Source of the DNA: Sepiola atlantica
Lineage: Eukaryota > Mollusca > Cephalopoda > Sepiida > Sepiolidae
Direction: 5' to 3'
NCBI GenBank assembly: GCA_963556195.1
Contig: OY744522.1
Coordinates: 42,406,263-42,470,262 of the forward strand
DNA length: 64,000 bases
Position numbers and translations under genes: made by a program
Notes under the pieces: model-generated
What the model saw: only the letters and a program-made list of their open reading frames with translations
Databases searched by the model: none
What the model was told of the DNA's origin: nothing
In this document: positions 1 to 12,987 of the stretch, one piece after another
How the letters are laid out: every line of letters starts with the position of its first letter
How positions within the stretch are numbered: the first letter of the stretch is position 1

Positions 1-503
1 TACATAGGGTGTGTATACACAGTAAACACGTATGTACATCAGATAGCAAAATAATAGGACTCTGTACTTTTATTATCTATCCAAATTATATATAAGTACA
101 GAGATATATTTTAAGTTATACTAGGAGTTCTTAATAAATATATCTAGGGGCGAGCAATGAAAGTGCAAGTTATTTGTTTCTTAACCAAAAAGCGAATACA
201 TCTAATTGAAAAAACATATATACTAAAAAAATCGGAGGATTCTCTTGCCTTTATTAGATATTCAGTATTTATTTAAATAATTAAATGCGAATTATTTAAT
301 TCATCTCTCCTATATTATCATCAGAACCAGCTACTGTTATTTAAATCAATGATACGAGATAATATTCTGAAATACTGTATATATAGTAGAAACGAACAGT
401 GAAGAGCTGAAGACATCAATTCAAATGCCTCACTTGCATAACTATTTTTAAACAGTCTGTAATAAAATAATGTTTAGTGTTATTCATTTGTAATTTATTG
501 GCC

Positions 504-509
<6 letters not shown>
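1..509. other. AT-rich noncoding
   Basis: AT-rich sequence with no open frame, splice-bounded exon or repeat that I recognise. Confidence 0.6.
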
Positions 510-587
<78 letters not shown>

Positions 588-599
588 ATATATATATAT
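510..599. repeat. (TA)n microsatellite
   Basis: About 70 bp of pure TA, then a short TG interruption and more TA. Any open frame through it encodes only alternating Ile/Tyr and is not a gene. Confidence 0.97.
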
Positions 600-2600
600 C
601 CACTAGTTTCGTGTATATTGACATTAATTAATATATATGATTCTATGAAAAAGGTTAAATTACGAACACTTTGCCTACTGTGTTATTTAAAACATAATTA
701 ATTTGTATCCAAAAAGGTTTAAGAGTTCATAGTAGGTGACTGCTCTTTTTCACTTCATCTGTTTCTTTTATATTTCACTTTCTCTCCTCCTCTTGTTCTA
801 GCGACGCCAAACCTTCCTTTCATTGCCTTAAAAAGTGTCACTCCACCAAACACGCACTATCGCTCAGGCGAATTGACTTCCTCTTTTTCATACTTTTACA
901 GTATTATTTAAACAATATATTAAATGTTATCAAAAAGACTTAAGAGTTCATAGAGAGAGAAGTGACTACTTTCTATCCCTCTCTCTATCTGTACCGTATT
1001 ACCCTTCCTCCTTTCTTTTTATCCCACTCATTTTATTTTCCTTTCTCTCTCACTCCATTTCCTTCCCTTCTTTTTCTGTTTCTATAGTAGGCCAAATTTT
1101 CATTTTTATTGCTTTTAAAACAGCCCCTAAATCACATGATCGCTCGTTTCTTTCCTTTTACTTACGGACATATTTAAAAGATAAATACATTTGAATCACA
1201 TTACTATTTTTATTATATTTATCTATTTATGTAAATAATATTTAATATGTATCTATTCATGTGAATACATTTTAATGTTTATCTATTTATACGATTAAAT
1301 GAGAAAGATGTGGTCTTATGAAATTTAGTATCAAATAGCGAACTTTTTAAAGCAAACTAGTTCATGTATAAACATTAATGTTAATATACTTTTTTTGAAT
1401 TCTTATATAATTGACCTCTTTTCATTTCAAGGATGAAATAAACTTCAGTTTACTCATAGTCTTAACTTAGTAATCACCTCCCAAAGAGATAACACCATGG
1501 ACTTTAAGGCATGAAATCATTATCGAAAATCGGATATTTAAATGTAAAAAAATATAATAATACTCTGAGAAATTTTAATACAACATGCCCTAAAATATTT
1601 TAATCACGGCGATTCATCTTTTTTGTTTTTCGTTACATTCATTGTCCGGCTGTTAAGTACAAAACTGCCTTCAAAATCTAGTGACGGATGTCCTCCTTTC
1701 TTCCTTACAGCTTCTTTCTCTTTCTCTTCATCGTTATTTTCATGGTTGGTGCCCTGTAAAATATTCATATAAAAAAACTCTATAAGACACCATGAATAAT
1801 GTTATTTTCTCCTCCTGCGTACCAAAACAAAACAAAACTTCCAGGAGCAAAGTTTCTTTAAAAATTACAATATATCTGTGGAACACAACATCGCGAGGCT
1901 GCTTATCAGCTGACTAGAACATGGTCGTATTCAAATCCAATGTTAACAAATTCTTGTTTAGCCGCCATTTTAATTAGATAATTTTGCTCAGTTTTAACCA
2001 TGGTTATCAATCTTCGTGGTGTTGTCTCATCGTTCACCTGACAAACTAATTAACCGTTATCCTCGAGTAACCTCAGAACCTTGATAAGCGGTGACACGTT
2101 AGTACATAAAAAAAAACATCATATGTTTCAAATGAAATCAAAGTGGAAGTGGTAGTGATTGTGATCCAACAGGCCACGAGTAGTTTAGTTATTATACTAA
2201 TGCTGTATTACTCAACGTTTGTTTCCCTAAAGGCTTTTCTTTAATATATTGTATTAACATAAAACACGTGCTAATATATCGTTGAGTTTGGTGATAAAGT
2301 TCCAGCAAGTAATCCATCCCTTTCTAAGGTTCTATCTATCACTCGCTGTTGCTTATACTTTCTCTCACTACATGTTCTTATTTCGATACGGTATATTATC
2401 AGGCTCGTTTCGGTTTTTACATCTCTCACTCACTTACACAAACACACACACACACACTCTCTATCTATATGTCTATCTATCTATATCGCTGTTTATTAAC
2501 AGTCGAAGGTAATACTGCAATCAACAAATACGTGACTGCACTTTCTAAAATTAACGAAAAGAAGATCATTGATGTTAAGTGAGTTCGATTTCAAGTGATA
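600..2600. other. AT-rich noncoding with two-copy pyrimidine-rich segment
   Basis: A segment beginning with 'aagagttcatag' occurs at about 719 and again at about 942. Each copy is followed by a C/T-rich stretch and then by 'gccaaa' and 'attgcctt/attgctttt'-like sequence. This suggests an old tandem duplication of roughly 200 bp. A short CA run and 'ctatctat' repeats lie at 2440-2490. No coding signal was found. Confidence 0.4.
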
Positions 2601-4935
2601 ATTTCTATCTGAAATCATCTGGTATAGAATAAGCATAACATGTGTGCACCTCCATCATCTGTATAGTATAAGTATATCAGATGTGAACCTCCATCACTAA
2701 AAGTATAACATATGTTCATGCCCATAATTTGGTATACTAAAAGTATAAATATATGATACATTATAAATATAACAGATGTGAACTTTCATCATCTGTTATA
2801 GTATAGCAAATCTGAATCTCCATGGTCTAGTATAGTATTACTATAACATATGTGAACTACCACCATCTGGTGAAGTATATGTATGACAGATGGTAACCTC
2901 CATCATCTGGTATGGCATAAGTATTACAGATGTAAAATCTCATCCTCTGGTATAGCATAAGTATAACATATTTGACCCTTCCTCATCTGGTATAGTATAA
3001 CAGACGTGTACGTCGGTCATCTGATATAGTTTAAGTATAACATATGTAAAGCATCGTCATCTGGTATAGCATAAGTATAACATATTTGACCCTTCCTCAT
3101 CTGGTATAGTATAACAGACGTGGACGTCGGTCATCTGATATAGTTTAAGTATAACGAATGTAAAGCATCGTCATCTGGTATAGCATAAGTATAACATATT
3201 TGATCCTTCCTCATCTGGTATAGTATAACAGACGTGGACGTCGGTCATCTGATATAGTTTAAGTATAACAGATATAAAGCATCGTCATCTGGTATAGCAT
3301 AAGTATAACATATTTGACCCTTCCTCATCTGGTATAGTATAACAGACGTGGACGTCGGTCATCTGGTATAGTTTAAGTATAACAGATGTAAAGCATCGTC
3401 ATCTGGTATAGCATAAGTATAACATATTTGATCCTTCCTCATCTGGTATAGTATAACAGACGTGGACGTCGGTCATCTGATATAGTTTAAGTATAACAGA
3501 TGTAAAGCATCGTCATCTGGTATAGCATAAGTATAACATATTTGACCCTTCCTCATCTGGTATAGTATAACAGACGTGGACGTCGGTCATCTGATATAGT
3601 TTAAGTATAACAGATGTAAGGTATCATCATCTGGTATAGCATAAGTATAACATATTTGACCCTTCCTCATCTGGTATAGTATAACAGACGTGGACGTCGG
3701 TCATCTGATATAGTTTAAATATAACAGATGTAAAGCATCGTTATCTGGTATAGCATAAGTATAACATATTTGACCCTTCCTCATCTGGTATAGTATAACA
3801 GACGTGGACGTCGGTCATCTGATATAGTTTAAGTATAACAGATGTAAGGTATCATCATCTGGTATAGCATAAGTATAACATATTTGACCCTTCCTCATCT
3901 GGTATAGTATAACAGACGTGGACGTCGGTCATCTGATATAGTTTAAGTATAACAGATGTAAAGCATCGTCATCTGGTATAGCATAAGTATAACATATTTG
4001 ACCCTTCCTCATCTGGTATAGTATAACAGACGTGGACGTCGGTCATCTGATATAGTTTAAGTATAACAGATGTAAGGTATCATCATCTGGTATAGCATAA
4101 GTATAACATATTTGACCCTTCCTCATCTGGTATAGTATAACAGACGTGGACGTCGGTCATCTGATATAGTTTAAATATAACAGATGTAAAGCATCGTTAT
4201 CTGGTATAGCATAAGTATAACATATTTGACCCTTCCTCATCTGGTATAGTATAACAGACGTGGACGTCGGTCATCTGATATAGTTTAAATATAACAGATG
4301 TAAAGCATCGTCATCTGGTATAGCATAAGTATAACATATTTGACCCTTCCTCATCTGGTATAGTATAACAGACGTGGACGTCGGTCATCTGATATAGTTT
4401 AAGTATAACAGATGTAAGGTATCATCATCTGGTATAGCATAAGTATAACATATTTGACCCTTCCTCATCTGGTATAGTATAACAGACGTGGACGTCGGTC
4501 ATCTGATATAGTTTAAGTATAACAGATGTAAAGCATCGTCATCTGGTATAGCATAAGTATAACATATTTGACCCTTCCTCATCTGGTATAGTATAACAGA
4601 CGTGGACGTCGGTCATCTGATATAGTTTAAGTATAACAGATGTAAGGTATCATCATCTGGTATAGCATAAGTATAACAGATTTGAACCTCCATCATTTGG
4701 AATAGTATAAGTTTAACGGATGTAAACCGTCATCATCTGGTATTTTATATATATAAAATATATGAACCTCCATCATTACGTATAGTATAAGTATAACAGA
4801 TGTCAAACTCAACCACTTGGGATTTTATAAGTATAACAGATGTTAACATCCATCATCTGATATTATATAAGTTTGAGGGATGTGACCCTCAATTATCTGA
4901 CAAGGTAAGTAAAACAGATGTTAACCTCTATTTTA
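2600..4935. repeat. Satellite array: 114-bp higher-order unit of three monomers
   Basis: The core, about 2950-4680, repeats every 114 bp; 'ctggtatagcat' recurs at 3061, 3175 and 3289, for about 15 units. Each unit is three related monomers of about 40, 34 and 40 bp. All begin 'catctg(g/a)tatag' and differ in their second halves, for example 'gacgtggacgtcggt' in the middle monomer. The third monomer comes in variants ending 'aagcatcgt' or 'aaggtatcat', which alternate and form a longer periodicity of about 456 bp. Both edges (2600-2950 and 4680-4935) carry diverged single monomers with 'cctccatcatctgg'. A homogenised centre with diverged edges is what unequal exchange produces. Confidence 0.95.
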
Positions 4936-5298
4936 GAATACACATATTGAACAATCAAATGAATATTTCAATATCTATATTTTAAAAATGTTCATTGAGT
5001 TTCGTTTTCTAAGCTTTTAAAAAATATTTTACTAATGAGATACAAGTTATCACAGCTAAAAGCAACTCGATAGTAAGTATTAATGGGATTAATAGATTGA
5101 TCGTTGAATGATGATGGATATTATGAAAGAATTGAAGATAGTGACTGAAATTAAGAAAACTCTATAACTTATGAGAACGATCTATGACAAGTGTTTATTG
5201 AGATTAGATTGGAAGATGACTAAGTTGCAGCCCTCAGGGATAAATCTTGTGGCAGCGTGTTCAACAGATGAGAAGAGCATTAACTGAAACACTGTTCA

Positions 5299-5496
5299 TT
5301 AAAATTTCGTTTGATGTGTGGCACCCGGAAGGGGAAAGGAAAGACAGATTGTTTCTATAGAACTTTTCACAATATGAACTAGAGATTCAAGCGCAGTCGA
5401 GCACTTTCCATGGAAATGTCGATGGAGTAGAGAAAGATCAGCAACGTATTTTGTGTGAGGAAAGCGATATTGAGAACAGAAGCGATCACATACCAC
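5299..5496 (-). pseudogene. Possible LINE reverse-transcriptase C-terminal scrap
   Basis: The minus strand encodes a 65-residue open stretch containing VADLSLLHRHFHGKCS. This resembles the 'RRNVASLSLFYRYFHGRCS' segment near the C-terminus of many CR1/Jockey-type LINE ORF2 proteins. No catalytic RT motif is present. The identification rests on this single resemblance and is tentative. Confidence 0.35.
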
Positions 5497-5689
5497 GAGA
5501 TTGCGAATTCAATTTTGTAATTCTGTCAAGGCAAGACAGATTACTCATGGCGGCACCATTCCTAAATGTGGAAGCACTACCTCATCTTAAGAGGTGCTTT
5601 AAAGTTGAGAACTTAAAAAAGTAAAAACTTGTATAAAAATTCTTGCAAAACTTTTATTTTCTCTTCCGAAGATGAAAATCAAAATATAA

Positions 5690-5885
5690 TGATAGCCAAT
5701 CGCATCTCCTGAATAAGCGTAATAGATTCTAATAACAACTTGAAATTCAGGGAATCTTCCTTAATTGGTGTCTAATCATTATATGTCAAATTCAATTCAA
5801 ATCTGAAATATTTTTATTATGAAATAAAAAGTTGTTCCCATAGTATACTCCCTAAAATCCCTTTAAAATACTCGGAGAAATTAAA
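5690..5885. repeat. Dispersed repeat, copy 1 of 3
   Basis: 'gaaattcagggaatctt' followed by 'taattggtgtctaat', 'caaattcaa' and 'aaatctgaaatattt' recurs in the same order near 36985-37070 and 61715-61765. No protein or structural RNA was recognised. Probably an old interspersed element. Confidence 0.6.
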
Positions 5886-5945
5886 ATTTGGTAAATACTT
5901 ATTCATTGATTTCTAATACTGATTGTTTATTTTTTTCCTAAATAG

Positions 5946-6120
5946 GAAGGTATCTGAATATTCACGAAGGAACTGCACACAGTGTTTACTCCATTTGCAT
6001 AAAACTAACTGAAACTAAATATTGCCCACAATTGTCACAATTATTTGCAAAAATGGTTCTCGATGATTCCTGGAAAGCAAAGATGTACAAACAGACAATC
6101 TTTGTTTTCGCTGAACGTCG
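5946..6120 (+). CDS. Candidate internal exon, unrecognised gene
   Basis: A 175-bp segment is preceded by a polypyrimidine tract and AG ('tttttttcctaaatag') and followed by a near-consensus donor, GTGAGTAAGT, at 6121. One frame is open through the whole segment (57 complete codons with 2 nt left over at each end), while the other two contain stops. The reading frame begins RYLNIHEGTAHSVYSICIKL and ends TIFVFAERR. I do not recognise the family. No neighbouring exon is apparent in the window, so this could be an exon of a gene with large introns or a chance open frame. Evidence is limited to the splice signals and the open frame. Confidence 0.35.
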
Positions 6121-7240
<1,120 letters not shown>

Positions 7241-7858
7241 AACCCGTTGGGTCAGGATTTGTTTATGTTCCAATTGACGGAGAATCGTAAAAGTGTACAA
7301 TTTTTGGCGAGCCATATACTGATCCAACCCTGAAGATACGTTTTGCAAATACTTCACTAGATTGAAGCTCAGTCGAGGACCTGCCATGAAAATAACTATA
7401 GAGCAGAGACCGAGCTGGGTTCTGTTAGAAATAATCCATTTTAATTGTTCTAATAAGACGCAGTTTGAAATTAACTCACAAAGTAACCGATTTCTTATTA
7501 AGTTTCTGTCTATCACCCTCACCCTCTCTCATTGTATTTTGTTTCTTAATCCGCTTTTATTTTATATGGTGTCTATTAAAAATCTCGCTCCCGTATCTTT
7601 CTCTCTGTGTTTATTAAAAATGAACGTTATAAACAAAAGGAAATGTCACCACGAGTAGTAATACTATTTAACCCGTAGCTTGAGAGAGAAGGAGATAAAA
7701 AGAGAAAGAAATAAAGAGAAAAGGAGAGATATATGACGAGCAGAAATAGACTGATTTTTGATGAGCATACTTTTTCAAAATTTAACTGCCTTTGAAAACT
7801 AACTTATTCTCTGATTGTTACAATCTAAACCAAGTGTAAGTCCTGACCCAACGGGTCA
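7241..7858. mobile_element. MITE-like element with inverted termini
   Basis: The sequence ACCCGTTGGGTCAGGA near 7247 is mirrored by TCCTGACCCAACGGGT ending near 7857, giving 16-bp perfect terminal inverted repeats about 610 bp apart. The interior is A/T-rich with GA-rich stretches and no transposase. I see no clear target-site duplication, so the superfamily is undetermined. The open frames at 7211-7522(-) and 7362-7658(+) lie mostly inside it and look non-genic. Confidence 0.65.
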
Positions 7859-8526
7859 CATTTTTCTTTTCGTAGTAACTATGTGTTTATTTTTGTTTTG
7901 ATTTTTTTTCTTAGTTAAAGAACATTTGGGTGCGTACATTATTTGTAAGTGAATAACGGTATCATATTAATTCCCTGTGTTTGTCTGTTTGTCGAGGATT
8001 GGTTTACACACGGACAGTAACCCATGTAATTTAGCGAAGTTGGGTACACAGTGCCAAAAAAATAAAAATAAAGTAAATGAAAAAGAAAATCAGATTTGAG
8101 ACAAACAGACAGTGAGAAGCGGTGAAAAAATAATGAGACAACAAATATATAATATTTGAAACGTCAAAAATAAAAAGTGCTACAAATAAAGAAAATAAAT
8201 AAGACGAGAAAAGACAGACTAGTCTGTCAGTCTCGGGCCGCTGCTTCAGTCAAGTGTGACGTTTAAGTCTGATTTGATCTCAGATCTGGTCTGAGCGACA
8301 CATATGCCTTGTCTGAGCGCGGTATCAGTTGCATCGGAGCGAGGGATAAATCAAGATGAACTTAGTCTCATCCGTCACCATACTCTTATTCCGACACCAT
8401 CACCCTCACACTGACCGGCTTTTTACATACTTAATCAATCTTACTAATATCACCGTCATCTACCTTGCCCGCCACTGAGTTCACACAGAGAAAAAGGATA
8501 GAGAGACTGAGAGATTAATGAAAAGA

Positions 8527-8566
<40 letters not shown>

Positions 8567-8866
8567 TCAGAAGGGGAAAATCGGGCGAAGTTTTAAAATA
8601 CCAGGTGCGTTTATTTATTTATTTTTATTTGCGTTATTTCCGTTCAGTTTTTTTTTTGTTAGTTTACTTAAAAATAAATTTAACAACTTGTTTTCATAAA
8701 ACGGATAACATATAAAAGTCGAAAAATGAATGAATTTCGTGGGAAGAAAGTTATTTTATTAGACGCTTTTTTTTCTTTTATTTTTATTTTCACGTAAAGA
8801 AGAATATATCTTTCATAACGTTTTGAATTTTAGTGATGCAAAGAGTATTTTTAGTTATACACCGGA

Positions 8867-8868
<2 letters not shown>
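7859..8868. other. Noncoding, with (GA)n at 8523-8564
   Basis: AT-rich and unrecognised apart from an (AG)n run of about 40 bp. The short open frame across the run is a by-product of the repeat. Confidence 0.5.

Positions 8869-8951
<83 letters not shown>
8869..8951. repeat. Compound (AC)n(TA)n microsatellite
   Basis: About 36 bp of AC runs directly into about 46 bp of TA. Confidence 0.97.
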
Positions 8952-8952
<1 letters not shown>

Positions 8953-9180
8953 AGGGAGGCGCGAGAGCGCTCTATTCCTTAATAGACTCACAAATGGCCT
9001 ATGCTCGAAATCTCATTTCTTTGATCGATCATAACTCAAAAACCAATAAACGAAATTAGTTAAAACTTTGCACAAAATTTTTATTTGATAGGTTCTATAA
9101 GTGTATAGAATTTCAGCATCATTAGTCAAGGCAACCCAGAGATCCAGAAAGTTCAACCATGAAAGCATGTTATCTGTGTG

Positions 9181-9213
9181 TACGTACGTGCGTACGTACG
9201 TACGCACGTACGT
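9181..9213. repeat. (ACGT)n tetranucleotide run
   Basis: Self-complementary tacgtacgtgcg-type repeats, about eight units, slightly degenerate. Confidence 0.9.
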
Positions 9214-9218
9214 GTCAC

Positions 9219-10130
9219 CCTGTAGCTCATCATCTATTTGATGGATTCAGCTGATTTTTTGGCAGAGATAGAGGTTCAAGGGTCTAGTTGATGGCATTTT
9301 AATTTCAGTTTACTATATATCTTAGTTTTCCAGAAAATTCCCCAAAAAACTGAAAAATGACCAGTATTCATACACTTTATTCTATATCTTATCGACCATT
9401 TGATAGATTCAGCTGATTGTTGGCAAAGATAGAAGTTCTTGTGTTAGTTCAGGGGCGGGCAACCTTTTCAGAGTGAAGGGCAGATGAGACTTTAGGAAAG
9501 AGATCGCGGGCCGGAGTGAAAAACAGAAATCTCAGAATTACTATATTTTGTTTACATGAATAAATTGTACAAACATTGCATTGAACACTCTACAAATCTG
9601 ATATTTTTTCTCAAGAGACTTCTGTGTGTGATGTTATAAAAGGCGCCGACGAAGAGCCATTTTGAAACCATGAAAAATAATGACGGGGAAGTAGCAATTT
9701 GATCCAGCATTCGTTTTGACACACCTCATATAAGTTCTATGATTCATGCCCTTTCCTCGTCTCTCGTTTCCTTTTTGCCTCTCTCTTTCTCTTTTTCTAT
9801 TTTTTATCTCAGGCCAAGGATTTGAAATTAATAGTTAAAGAAAAATGAATATAAATGCATCATCGCTCGCTGATATTCATACATTTTTATCCCACTGCAA
9901 ATCTTAATTGAAACCTACTTTTACGTCTATGTCACAGAATGATATGAGTTTTATTGGGAGGTCCGCGGGCCGGATTGCAATAATAAAGTATAACTGGGTG
10001 GCGGGCCGGACGCTAAGCCTTCCCGGGCAGGATGTGGCTTGCGGGCCTGAGGTTGCCCGCCCCATGTCAAGTTCATGGCATTTTAATTTCAGTTTGCCAT
10101 ATACCTTTATTAGTCAAACTACCCACTATA
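9219..10130. repeat. Two-unit tandem repeat split by a hAT insertion
   Basis: Unit 1 (from about 9230) carries 'gattcagctgatt', 'ggcagagatagaggttc' and 'atggcattttaatttcag'. Unit 2 carries the same landmarks at about 9407-9440 and 10075-10090, but is interrupted by the element at 9450-10066. The interruption dates the hAT insertion after the duplication. Confidence 0.7.
9450..10066. mobile_element. Non-autonomous hAT element (MITE), copy 1
   Basis: The left end CAGGGGCGGGCAACCTTTT and right end AGGTTGCCCGCCCCATG are inverted termini of the CAGGGG type usual in hAT transposons. The interior lacks a transposase. It is homologous in inverse orientation to 38458-39014; both share 'gggccgga', 'aaaatggctcttcgtcgg' (reverse here) and 'catcgctcgctgatattcat'. 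The right terminus is slightly decayed and the flanking 8-bp duplication is no longer clean. Confidence 0.8.
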
Positions 10131-10384
10131 TCAGTTATGAGAAGGTATTTTATTGAGGCATAGCCTTTACAAAAGTAGTGACATTCCATGAAAAGTGTGT
10201 AGGTGTACTGAAGAAAAATTCCTACCAGTAAAATACATAGCCCTGTTGTGCTCGCATACCCTTAATGACAATAAAAGTGTAAAAATTTAGGAACTTCCTT
10301 GCTTTTGTACATTTAGTGTATATGAATTTTCATCTTAACCCTATTAAGGGCATATGATTTCAGTATACTGGCATTTTTACTGGA

Positions 10385-10386
<2 letters not shown>

Positions 10387-10429
<43 letters not shown>

Positions 10430-10474
10430 CATGTATATATATACATGTATATATATACATGTATATATATATAC

Positions 10475-10541
<67 letters not shown>
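10387..10541. repeat. (TA)n with TACATGTA interruptions
   Basis: TA tract with regularly spaced 'tacatgta' octamers in the centre, ending in about 45 bp of pure TA. Confidence 0.95.
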
Positions 10542-10545
<4 letters not shown>

Positions 10546-10699
10546 AAATATTTATAATTAATAATTTGTCGCCCCAAAACTGGGCCGGGCTCTCTAGCGA
10601 GTAGTATTAACACATACGTCATTGTGGCTTAAATGCAATGTTCCTTACAAAAGTGGGACTCTCTACAACAACTGCCTTGAAATAGGATTAATCTCTCGC

Positions 10700-10852
10700 T
10701 GATTTATTGAGTTGTTTAGCGTTGGAATTTGAGGTTAAAATAGAATTCGTGTTTCGGGCGTTCGATTCCGGCGACCAGTGTGAATAATTACTGTCTACAC
10801 TGACTATTCCCGTAAGAATGAAACGTACCCGTATGTAAATAAACAAAGAAAT
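10700..10852 (+). mobile_element. SINE-like unit: tRNA-like head, hammerhead-like body, (TA)n
   Basis: A B-box-like GGCGTTCGATTCCGG lies at about 10757-10771, preceded by a weak A-box-like 'tagcgttgga'. Immediately downstream is a hammerhead-like core (10793-10841), then a short A-rich tail and (TA)n. The order head, ribozyme, tail, TA repeats at other loci in the window. The tRNA identity is only suggested by the B box. Confidence 0.5.
10793..10841 (+). ncRNA. Hammerhead-like ribozyme motif
   Basis: Core CTGACTA (one change from CUGANGA, G8 to U), stem II AUUC/GAAU, then GAA and a minimal stem III AC/GU with loop guaccc, cleavage triplet GUA. Stem I pairs UACA with UGUA next to the core and continues past one C-A mismatch. 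The extra U before GAA and the G8 substitution make activity doubtful. The fold was done by hand. Confidence 0.5.
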
Positions 10853-10883
10853 ATATATATAATTAATTATTTGTATATAGACA

Positions 10884-10885
<2 letters not shown>

Positions 10886-10939
<54 letters not shown>
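10886..10939. repeat. (TA)n microsatellite
   Basis: About 54 bp of TA. Confidence 0.95.
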
Positions 10940-10941
<2 letters not shown>

Positions 10942-11159
10942 TTTTGCTACACTGAAAAGCCGAGATGCAGCGTAACAGTCAGTCTGTAGATTACTATATA
11001 CATTTTTACTTCTTGGGTGGCGCACTGACGTTAATGATGTCGCGCGCCACTACTTTAACGTAATTCAAAGCTCTATGTAAATATACACATAGAGCACTCT
11101 AAAGTAGCGGTCAATGTTTATATAAAAAATTGTATATACCATTTGCCAACAGCGCCTGT

Positions 11160-11278
11160 CCTGTGGTGTGGTGGGTAGGGATACTAACTTTCGACTAAAT
11201 GGTTGTAAGTACGTTCCTTAAATGTGCATGGGTTCTGGTCTAGTAACACTTATATAGCGAAACAGTATGTATCTGGAT

Positions 11279-11281
<3 letters not shown>
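11160..11281 (+). mobile_element. Possible tRNA-headed SINE-like unit
   Basis: 'tggtgtggtgggtagggat' looks like a tRNA A-box region, and 'gcgaaacagtatgta' just before the TA tract resembles the GAAAC...GUA end of the hammerhead-like units elsewhere. The CUGANGA half is not preserved (CTGGTCT). Tentative. Confidence 0.3.
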
Positions 11282-11339
<58 letters not shown>

Positions 11340-11347
11340 CATATATA

Positions 11348-11391
<44 letters not shown>
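11282..11391. repeat. (TA)n microsatellite
   Basis: Interrupted TA tract of about 110 bp. Confidence 0.95.
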
Positions 11392-11394
<3 letters not shown>

Positions 11395-11515
11395 ACATCA
11401 TATTATCTTAGTCATTCAGAGAAACGTTCTATATTTTCTAAAACAAATTATTTGGATCAAATATAGAATGTTTTTTCTGTATAATCAAGATTATGTGATG
11501 TTAAATAAAGAGCTG
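11392..11515. repeat. Foldback (inverted dimer) beside (TA)n
   Basis: 'taacatcatattatctt', 'tcagagaaacgttctatatttt' on the left arm is mirrored by 'aatatagaatgttttttctg', 'gattatgtgatgtta' on the right. The same tail sequence, 'aatatagaatgttgttctctga', occurs on the minus strand of the 57.5 kb unit, so both arms are copies of that tail in opposite orientation. Confidence 0.7.
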
Positions 11516-11580
11516 TACTCGTATTAGACACTATTAGACTACTACACGAACATTTGTGTTAACTTTAAAGATCTATACTA

Positions 11581-11585
<5 letters not shown>

Positions 11586-11650
<65 letters not shown>
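11586..11650. repeat. (TA)n microsatellite
   Basis: About 65 bp of TA. Confidence 0.97.
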
Positions 11651-11655
<5 letters not shown>

Positions 11656-12044
11656 TCCGTTAAGATTAGAAGTACAATAGCAAACAAGTATTTTCACATA
11701 ATATAATTTGCTTTAGGATAAGGATACATAAACATATTTGAAAAAGTATAAATAAATAAAAAAATAAACTCAAACAACACCTAAAATAGGATATGAAGTA
11801 CTATAAGCACGCGCGTGTTTAAATAATATCACCTATTTATTCGACACATTCACAAAAAGGGTGAATCACCCCTATACAAAACGGAACAAAAATAGGCAGT
11901 AAGAGTCAGCCGAATCTTTGCTTGTGAAAATCCCCATCATTGCCTAATCGAAACATTAACCTGTGAGATAGAATAACAAAGAATCTGATTAGTTAGCTAA
12001 CTAAATTTTACACCACGTGTATATGTAAAAAATCTGGTAACACA
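11651..12044. other. AT-rich noncoding
   Basis: Nothing recognised. Confidence 0.5.
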
Positions 12045-12155
12045 AATCCCATGTATTTTAGCTGACGATTCTATATGGCGATGTAACGTGGAAGCCTCTG
12101 TATAGCTTAATTGTCATGATATATATTTCATAACTTACTATATATATATATATAA
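12045..12155 (+). mobile_element. Hammerhead-like unit of the 'agcctctgtgtagctt' family, single copy
   Basis: Contains CTGACGA at 12062-12068, then a decayed stem II and 'gtaacgtgg' where related copies have GAAACGCG. The family tail 'agcctctgtatagcttaatt' and 'catgatatatatttcataacttac' follows and runs into TA. Other copies lie at 39.73-39.88, 50.48-50.57 and 54.63-54.78 kb. Confidence 0.65.
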
Positions 12156-12469
12156 CAACTTAGAAACCTACAAAATTAAATATACAATTTCCAAAAATTC
12201 TACATAAACACAGTTTTAATATACGTACGTTTCTGAGGGAAATTTCTATTAAGGTACAAATAAGATGGTAAATAATTCACATTTCACTAATAATCGCATA
12301 TCCGTATCAGAGAGCATGAATTCATATTGGACCAAATATGCTTTAAAGACAGAGTCCACAACAATATTAAAATAACAAACTTAATCAATATTTTTCATTA
12401 TTTTTTGTATCGTTAGTTTTAAAAAGAAATGCACTTTTTATGTTTCATATTTTCGTATAAAAGTGTATA

Positions 12470-12600
12470 AGATTTTAAACTTTGAAAAGCCTGGCTTAAG
12501 GAAAGAAAAAACATGTTTTTATCGAGTACACCTTGTATTGAATAATCGAAAATGAAATAGATTTGTCATCCGCACATCTTTATCTCTCTTCCTTCATTTA

Positions 12601-12645
<45 letters not shown>
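12470..12645 (+). mobile_element. Decayed unit of the 'gaaaagcctggcttaagg' family plus (TA)n
   Basis: 'tttgaaaagcctggctt', 'aaggaaagaaaaa' and 'tacaccttgtattgaa' match the 44.2 and 48.2 kb units. The CUGAUGA half is lost ('gtgtataagattttaaac'). The tail passes through a pyrimidine-rich stretch into (TA)n at 12603-12645. Confidence 0.6.
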
Positions 12646-12647
<2 letters not shown>

Positions 12648-12987
12648 CTAAAAAGATGTACTAAACGGACTTTGAATATTGTCACAACTAATAAACTAGT
12701 TTAATTCATTGCACTATACCAGAACGTACAGTTTGTCTTTTAAAACTATTAGCAGTCTGAATAAAAGATAATTGCAACAGAGCGTTAATCTCACCAGTTA
12801 TACATCCACACATCTCTCAGCATGGTAAGTTCATAGAAAATGAATGGCACAAACGTAGGAACATAACAAAACGAAGCCTTAGCACTTTCCTAAAGAACAG
12901 AAGAGATAGTGATTAATAGAAAGTTTAAGATAACTATGGCAAAACCAAAAATAGTAGCTAAACCTTTGATAGAAGGTTAATAGTTAA

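Noticed and set aside
2950..4680. CRISPR-like regular repeats
   Set aside because: Units are head-to-tail with no unique spacers, and the DNA is animal-type.
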